A stretch of 10,671 nt of DNA. It comes from Bacteroidia bacterium (GTDB lineage Bacteria; Bacteroidota; Bacteroidia; NS11-12g; UBA9320). This document shows, in pieces, positions 7,224 through 10,671 of this stretch. Each line of letters begins with the position of its first letter. The first letter of the stretch is position 1. The stretch covers positions 1 through 10,671 of the forward strand of contig JAKMFK010000087.1 in assembly GCA_022425465.1 (NCBI GenBank), written 5' to 3'. The notes under the pieces were generated by a model that was not told the DNA's origin, made no database searches, and saw only the letters and a list, made by a program, of their open reading frames with translations. The position numbers were made by a program, and so were the translations under genes.

Positions 7224-8999
7224 ATGATGGAAAATAACATACAAGGAGGAGAATTCCTCATCAAAAATCAGTATGCTAAGGAAGTATATATTCTTGAAGA
7301 TATCAGCGAGGAGCAAAGGATGTTTCGATCGATGACTATGGACTTTTTAGATAAAGAAGTGCATCCACTTCGAGAAAAAATTGACAAACAACGAGAAAAC
7401 CCGGAGTTAATTCCTCAATTGATGAATGAAGCAGGTAAATTAGGGATGTTGTCGGTATCGTTACCCGAGGAATATGGGGGTATGGCTGTTGATTTTAATA
7501 CAGAGACTTTTTTAAGCGAAGACTTGGGGACGAGTCAAAGTTTTAGTGTTGCTGTTGCCGCTCACACAGGCATTGGAACACTGCCTTTTCTCTATTACGG
7601 AACTGAAGAACAAAAAAGAAAATATTTACCTGGTCTAGGAGATGGGTCTTTAAAGGCGGCTTATTGCCTCACTGAACCCAACAGTGGAAGTGATGCACTT
7701 TCTGCTAAAACAAAAGCAGTGCTAGAGGGAGATAATTGGGTGCTTAATGGAGGGAAAATGTGGATTACCAATGGAGGTTTTGCTGATATTTTTACTGTTT
7801 TTGCTCAAGTTGATGGCGACAAGTTTACAGCTTTTATTGTTGAGCGTGACACTCCTGGATTAACATTAGGTCAAGAGGAAGTTAAGTTGGGAATTAAGGG
7901 GAGTAGTACCTGTCAAGTTTTTTTAGAGAATGTGAAAATACCCAAGGAGAACTTGCTTGGTGAAATCGGTAAAGGACATAAGATTGCTTTCAATGTATTG
8001 AATATTGGCAGGTTCAAGCTTTGTGCCATGGTTATGGGAGCCAGTAAACGAAGCATTGATATTTCGGTTAAATATGCTAACGAAAGACATCAATTTGGGG
8101 TACCCATAAGCAGTTTTGGAGCCATCCAACAAAAAATAGCTGATATGGCTATTTTTACCTATGCTACCGAAAGTGCGACCTATCGTGTATCTGGTTTAAT
8201 ACAAGATAAAATTTCCTCTTTGGTCTCTGATGGAATGGCAAAACCTCAATCAAAATTGATAGCAGCTGAAGAGTATAGCGTAGAATGTGCTTTATTAAAG
8301 GTATTGGGGTCAGAGTCGTTGGATTTTGTGATTGATGAAGCCGTACAAATTTTTGGAGGAACGGGTTATTCTGAGGAGTACCCTGTGGCTAGCATGTATA
8401 GAGATGCCAGAATCAATCGAATTTTTGAAGGGACTAACGAGATAAACAGAATGCTTGCTGTTGGTCAAATTTTAAAAAAAGCAATGAAAGGGAAAATTGA
8501 TTTGATGGGGCCCGCTATGAAAATTCAAGATGAATTGATGGAAATTCCTAATTTTGATGATGAACAAGATGAAGTTCTTTATCAAGAAAAGAAGACAGTT
8601 GTTCAGGCAAAAAAAGCAATTTTAATGTTAGCTGGAGCAGCTGCAAAAAAATACATGTTAGAGTTAGAAAATAAGCAAGAGATTCTGATGAATTTAGCTG
8701 ATATACTTATTCAAGTTTTTACAGCCGAAAGCACGGTATTAAGAACTGAAAAATTAGTAAATAAATCAGGAGCCGAATCACATGAGATGCAGATAAATAT
8801 GACAAAATGTTATGTTAATGATGCAATGGAAAAAACATATCTCTCAGGAAAACATCTACTAGCAGAATTAGCTGAAGATGGTATGTTAGTGATGATGCAT
8901 ATGGGATTGAAAAGGTTTACAAAATACCCCATAACCAGTACGTTATCTCTCAAGAAAAAGATCGCATCAGTATTGATAGAAAAAAATACGTTTTATTAA
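7224..8999 (+). CDS. fadE: Acyl-CoA dehydrogenase, long form with C-terminal extension
   Basis: This FAD-dependent enzyme carries out the first beta-oxidation step, acyl-CoA to trans-2-enoyl-CoA, passing electrons to electron-transfer flavoprotein. Domains in order: N-terminal helical domain (about 28-140), beta domain with signature AYCLTEPNSGSD (146-157) and the FAD-binding MWITNGG (179-185), then the C-terminal helical domain (about 250-415) with RHQFGVPI, QIFGGTGY (375-382) and IFEGTNEINR (400-409). Glu402 in FEGT is the predicted catalytic base. A further 170 residues follow, as in FadE of B. subtilis (about 594 residues) and mitochondrial VLCAD, unlike the roughly 380-residue short enzymes. 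ATG codons at 7224 and 7227 are both in frame, so the start is uncertain by one codon; GGEFLI just after it matches my memory of family N-termini. It is the last gene of the operon; its stop lies 3 nt from that of the converging isomerase gene. Confidence 0.94.
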   Translation: MMENNIQGGEFLIKNQYAKEVYILEDISEEQRMFRSMTMDFLDKEVHPLREKIDKQRENPELIPQLMNEAGKLGMLSVSLPEEYGGMAVDFNTETFLSEDLGTSQSFSVAVAAHTGIGTLPFLYYGTEEQKRKYLPGLGDGSLKAAYCLTEPNSGSDALSAKTKAVLEGDNWVLNGGKMWITNGGFADIFTVFAQVDGDKFTAFIVERDTPGLTLGQEEVKLGIKGSSTCQVFLENVKIPKENLLGEIGKGHKIAFNVLNIGRFKLCAMVMGASKRSIDISVKYANERHQFGVPISSFGAIQQKIADMAIFTYATESATYRVSGLIQDKISSLVSDGMAKPQSKLIAAEEYSVECALLKVLGSESLDFVIDEAVQIFGGTGYSEEYPVASMYRDARINRIFEGTNEINRMLAVGQILKKAMKGKIDLMGPAMKIQDELMEIPNFDDEQDEVLYQEKKTVVQAKKAILMLAGAAAKKYMLELENKQEILMNLADILIQVFTAESTVLRTEKLVNKSGAESHEMQINMTKCYVNDAMEKTYLSGKHLLAELAEDGMLVMMHMGLKRFTKYPITSTLSLKKKIASVLIEKNTFY

Positions 9000-9015
9000 A
9001 AGTTATTTTACTATC
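8975..9015. other. Imperfect inverted repeat at the convergent fadE/FKBP gene ends
   Basis: GATAG (8975-8979) and CTATC (9011-9015) can pair. An A/A mismatch follows inward, then AAAA with TTTT (9006-9009), and a small inner stem forms around the two stop codons. The structure is centred close to the fadE stop and could serve both converging transcripts. It is AT-rich, interrupted, and lacks a clean T-tract on either side, so a bidirectional terminator is only a possibility. Confidence 0.25.
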
Positions 9016-9680
9016 TCTAATAATTCAATGGTAAAAATCAGCGTAGAATATGCAGGAATATTTGCTCCCATCGCTCTTTCACCATAGGCAAGGTTGTGTG
9101 GGATGTATAGTTCCCATTTGCTACCTACAGGCATGAGTTTTAATGCCTCAGTCCATCCAGCGATTACTTGATTTACACCAAATGTAGCAGGTTGACCACG
9201 ATCGTAACTACTGTCAAATTGTTTTCCGTTTATGAGTGTTCCTCTGTAATGTGTTTTTACCGTTTGACCATCGATAGGAATAGCTCCATTACCTTTATTA
9301 ATCACTTTGTATTGGAGTCCACTAGGTAGTGAGATTACTCCTTCTTTCGTGGCATTTTGAGCTAGAAATGCTCTGCCTTCAGCAGTCATTAATTCCATTT
9401 TAGCTGCCTTAGCTTTTGAAACATAGTCATTGATAACGGTATTCGATAGCTGTCCATCCATATTTGCATGATTATGTATAAGAATATCTTTTACAGCTTC
9501 GGCAAATACCACAAAATTAAGTGTGTCAATTCCTCCAGATTTCAGACTATTGGCAATATTCATTCCGACAGCGTAGGACACACTATCAATTTCTGTAGCA
9601 AGATGAGCATGGTTGTGTTGTGCTTCACTTTTCCATTGAATGAGAATAAGTATTAGAGTAACAATGGTTAATTTTTTCAT
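9003..9680 (-). CDS. Secreted FKBP-type peptidyl-prolyl cis-trans isomerase (Mip/FkpA-like)
   Basis: This 225-residue isomerase accelerates X-Pro bond rotation, probably helping envelope proteins fold in the periplasm. Residues 1-20 form a signal peptide: MKK, a hydrophobic core (TIVTLILILIQW), then likely signal-peptidase cleavage SEA|Q. There is no lipobox Cys. Residues 30-115 match the helical N-terminal dimerisation domain of Mip/FkpA/FklB proteins (SYAVGMNIANSLK, then GRAFLAQNATKEGV). The FKBP domain (about 120-224) retains the pocket residues corresponding to FKBP12: Tyr145, Phe155, Asp156, Phe167, Val172, Ile173, Trp176, Tyr199 and Phe216, so it should be active. A short His cluster (HNHAH, 22-26) starts the mature protein. 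It lies 42 nt downstream of the barrel-protein gene on the same strand and may be co-transcribed. Paralogues are common, so I give no gene symbol. Confidence 0.93.
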   Translation of the reverse strand: MKKLTIVTLILILIQWKSEAQHNHAHLATEIDSVSYAVGMNIANSLKSGGIDTLNFVVFAEAVKDILIHNHANMDGQLSNTVINDYVSKAKAAKMELMTAEGRAFLAQNATKEGVISLPSGLQYKVINKGNGAIPIDGQTVKTHYRGTLINGKQFDSSYDRGQPATFGVNQVIAGWTEALKLMPVGSKWELYIPHNLAYGERAMGANIPAYSTLIFTIELLEIVK

Positions 9681-9684
9681 AGTT

Positions 9685-9692
9685 CAAAAATA
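9685..9692 (-). promoter_or_regulatory. TAnnTTTG-like octamer (TATTTTTG) just before the isomerase gene
   Basis: On the minus strand TATTTTTG fits TAnnTTTG exactly, but it ends only 4 nt before the ATG. Initiation from it would give an almost leaderless mRNA, and no TTTG lies at the expected -33 spacing. It may be chance in an AT-rich 42-nt gap, with the gene instead read through from its upstream neighbour. Confidence 0.2.
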
Positions 9693-9722
9693 GTTTTATG
9701 GCTTAGATAAAAGGGTATAATT

Positions 9723-10670
9723 TTAGTTAAGTTTTTTACTTAACCGATTACTAAACGTGAGAATACCAACAGCAATACTCTCCGAGGAACCAAAACACTT
9801 AGTGGTGCCTCCTGTGATTCTGGTGAAAGAAGGGTAGGGATATTCTACATTTTTCAAATTTTTGTCCAAAAGGTAGATACCGCTACTATTGGGTTCACCA
9901 GTTCCTGCATAGTAGTTGCCAAAAACAGCAAAATGAATACTGTTTTGACGCTTTTGGATGGTTGAAATCTCATGGTCATCAATGATACGATAATTAGAGA
10001 AGGTGAAGTTTTTAGCCCATATTGAGTCTAATTGATCTTTTGTGATTGTATTTGTACAACTTCTATCAATAATATAAAGTGTATCCTTTTGGAGTGCTAA
10101 AAGAGATGAAATCATTAGCTGCCTGGGATCAGTTTTAGAAACAAATGTGTTGAAATTAATGGCGTATGATACATTGAGTAATGACGGTAATGCATCAATA
10201 AACTGTTGTTTTTGATTGGATTTTAATGGCTTTTGATACCTAACTACCAGACTAGAATATTCCGTTAATTCTAATTCTATTCCAATTGCTAAAGAATGAC
10301 TGATGATGTTATCGTACTCTTCGATTATGGAAGTAATTTTAGGTACTTGCTTATCCATTCCGTTATATGTTATGGTTGAATTTATAACATAGGAAGGTGA
10401 GTAGCTAATCATCAAATTTGTTTTGGATAATTTCCCAAAATTAGATTTTAAACCGACATCAAAAAACAAGTCTTTGGCAGTTACGGAGGTAAAAATTTCT
10501 GCATTATTATATTGGAGGTTTCTAGCTCCTAATGAGGAAAATAAAGATTTATTTTTAGAAGAATAGGAGGAAAATAGTTGACCATTCCAACCTATTTTAG
10601 GGTCAAAATAATCAGGTAGCTGAGGTAAAGCAATTCCGCCAGCAATACCATATTTCCATTTTAGCTTTTG
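9723..10670 (-). CDS. Probable outer-membrane beta-barrel protein with unassigned C-terminal region, 5' end beyond window
   Basis: The reading frame is open from the right edge to TAA at 9723-9725, giving 315 residues; the start and any signal peptide are outside. A TTG at 10467-10469 is not the start, because the frame continues 67 codons upstream without a stop and with the same composition. Residues 1 to about 175 look like successive amphipathic beta-strands rich in aromatic, Gly, Ser and Asn residues (KIGWNGQLFSSYSS, LFFDVGLKS, LMISYSPSYVINS, LAIGIELELTEYSSLVVRY, LLNVSYAINFNTF), as in small Bacteroidota outer-membrane barrels. Residues about 180-315 are different: a mixed, apparently soluble stretch with DRSCTNTITKDQLDSIW, AVFGNYYAGTGEP and two cysteines (205 and 292). 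I do not recognise this part. The barrel call is from strand pattern only; function is unknown. It is followed by the isomerase gene after 42 nt. Confidence 0.7.
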   Translation of the reverse strand, partial: QKLKWKYGIAGGIALPQLPDYFDPKIGWNGQLFSSYSSKNKSLFSSLGARNLQYNNAEIFTSVTAKDLFFDVGLKSNFGKLSKTNLMISYSPSYVINSTITYNGMDKQVPKITSIIEEYDNIISHSLAIGIELELTEYSSLVVRYQKPLKSNQKQQFIDALPSLLNVSYAINFNTFVSKTDPRQLMISSLLALQKDTLYIIDRSCTNTITKDQLDSIWAKNFTFSNYRIIDDHEISTIQKRQNSIHFAVFGNYYAGTGEPNSSGIYLLDKNLKNVEYPYPSFTRITGGTTKCFGSSESIAVGILTFSNRLSKKLN

Positions 10671-10671
10671 A

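Noticed and set aside
7243..7249. AAGGAGG, a strong Shine-Dalgarno-like sequence near the fadE start
   Set aside because: It lies inside the fadE frame where it encodes part of QGGEFLI, which fits family N-termini. The next ATG (7273) is out of frame and too far away, and the phylum rarely uses such sites.
3257..8132. Small frames inside tetR, fadN and fadE (for example 3257-3463, 4126-4377, 5134-5382, 7923-8132)
   Set aside because: They overlap well-supported genes completely, show no recognisable domains and have composition typical of out-of-frame translation.
10467..10469. TTG as the start codon of the right-edge gene
   Set aside because: The same frame continues upstream to the window edge for 67 codons without a stop and with similar beta-strand-like sequence, so the real start is outside.

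Overview
The window looks like chromosomal core sequence from a member of the Bacteroidota (Flavobacteriia/Cytophagia-like). This rests on AT-rich DNA, starts without clear Shine-Dalgarno sequences, TAnnTTTG-like -7 promoter elements, a roughly 420-residue MetK, a secreted FKBP-type isomerase and an outer-membrane-barrel-like protein. The phylum assignment is an inference from these traits; no rRNA or other marker is present. There are no tRNAs, rRNAs, CRISPR arrays, insertion sequences or phage genes, and no gene-free stretch longer than 170 bases.

Left part, minus strand (1-2897): metK (S-adenosylmethionine synthetase) is followed downstream by glmS (glucosamine-6-phosphate synthase). The glmS gene runs off the left edge and lacks roughly its last 100 codons. 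The 102-base gap between them holds a candidate glmS promoter and an AT-rich hairpin.

Centre, plus strand (3064-8999): a compact fatty-acid beta-oxidation operon reads tetR-fadN-fadA-fadE, with junctions of -8, +3 and +4 nt. FadN is a bifunctional 3-hydroxyacyl-CoA dehydrogenase/enoyl-CoA hydratase with the dehydrogenase first, as in Bacillus FadN and unlike E. coli FadB. FadA is the thiolase and FadE a long acyl-CoA dehydrogenase. The three enzymes cover all four steps of one beta-oxidation turn. A 16-bp palindrome upstream of tetR overlaps the -33 element of a candidate promoter, so the TetR protein probably represses its own operon until an acyl-CoA (or similar) ligand releases it. Electron-transfer flavoprotein and acyl-CoA ligase genes are not in the window.

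Right part, minus strand (9003-10670): a secreted FKBP-type peptidyl-prolyl isomerase converges on fadE with only 3 nt between the stop codons. Upstream of it is the 3' part of a gene that looks like an outer-membrane beta-barrel with an unrecognised C-terminal region; its start lies beyond the right edge.

I found no convincing undescribed system. The points most worth checking are the operator/promoter arrangement of the fad operon and the barrel protein with its unassigned C-terminal part.
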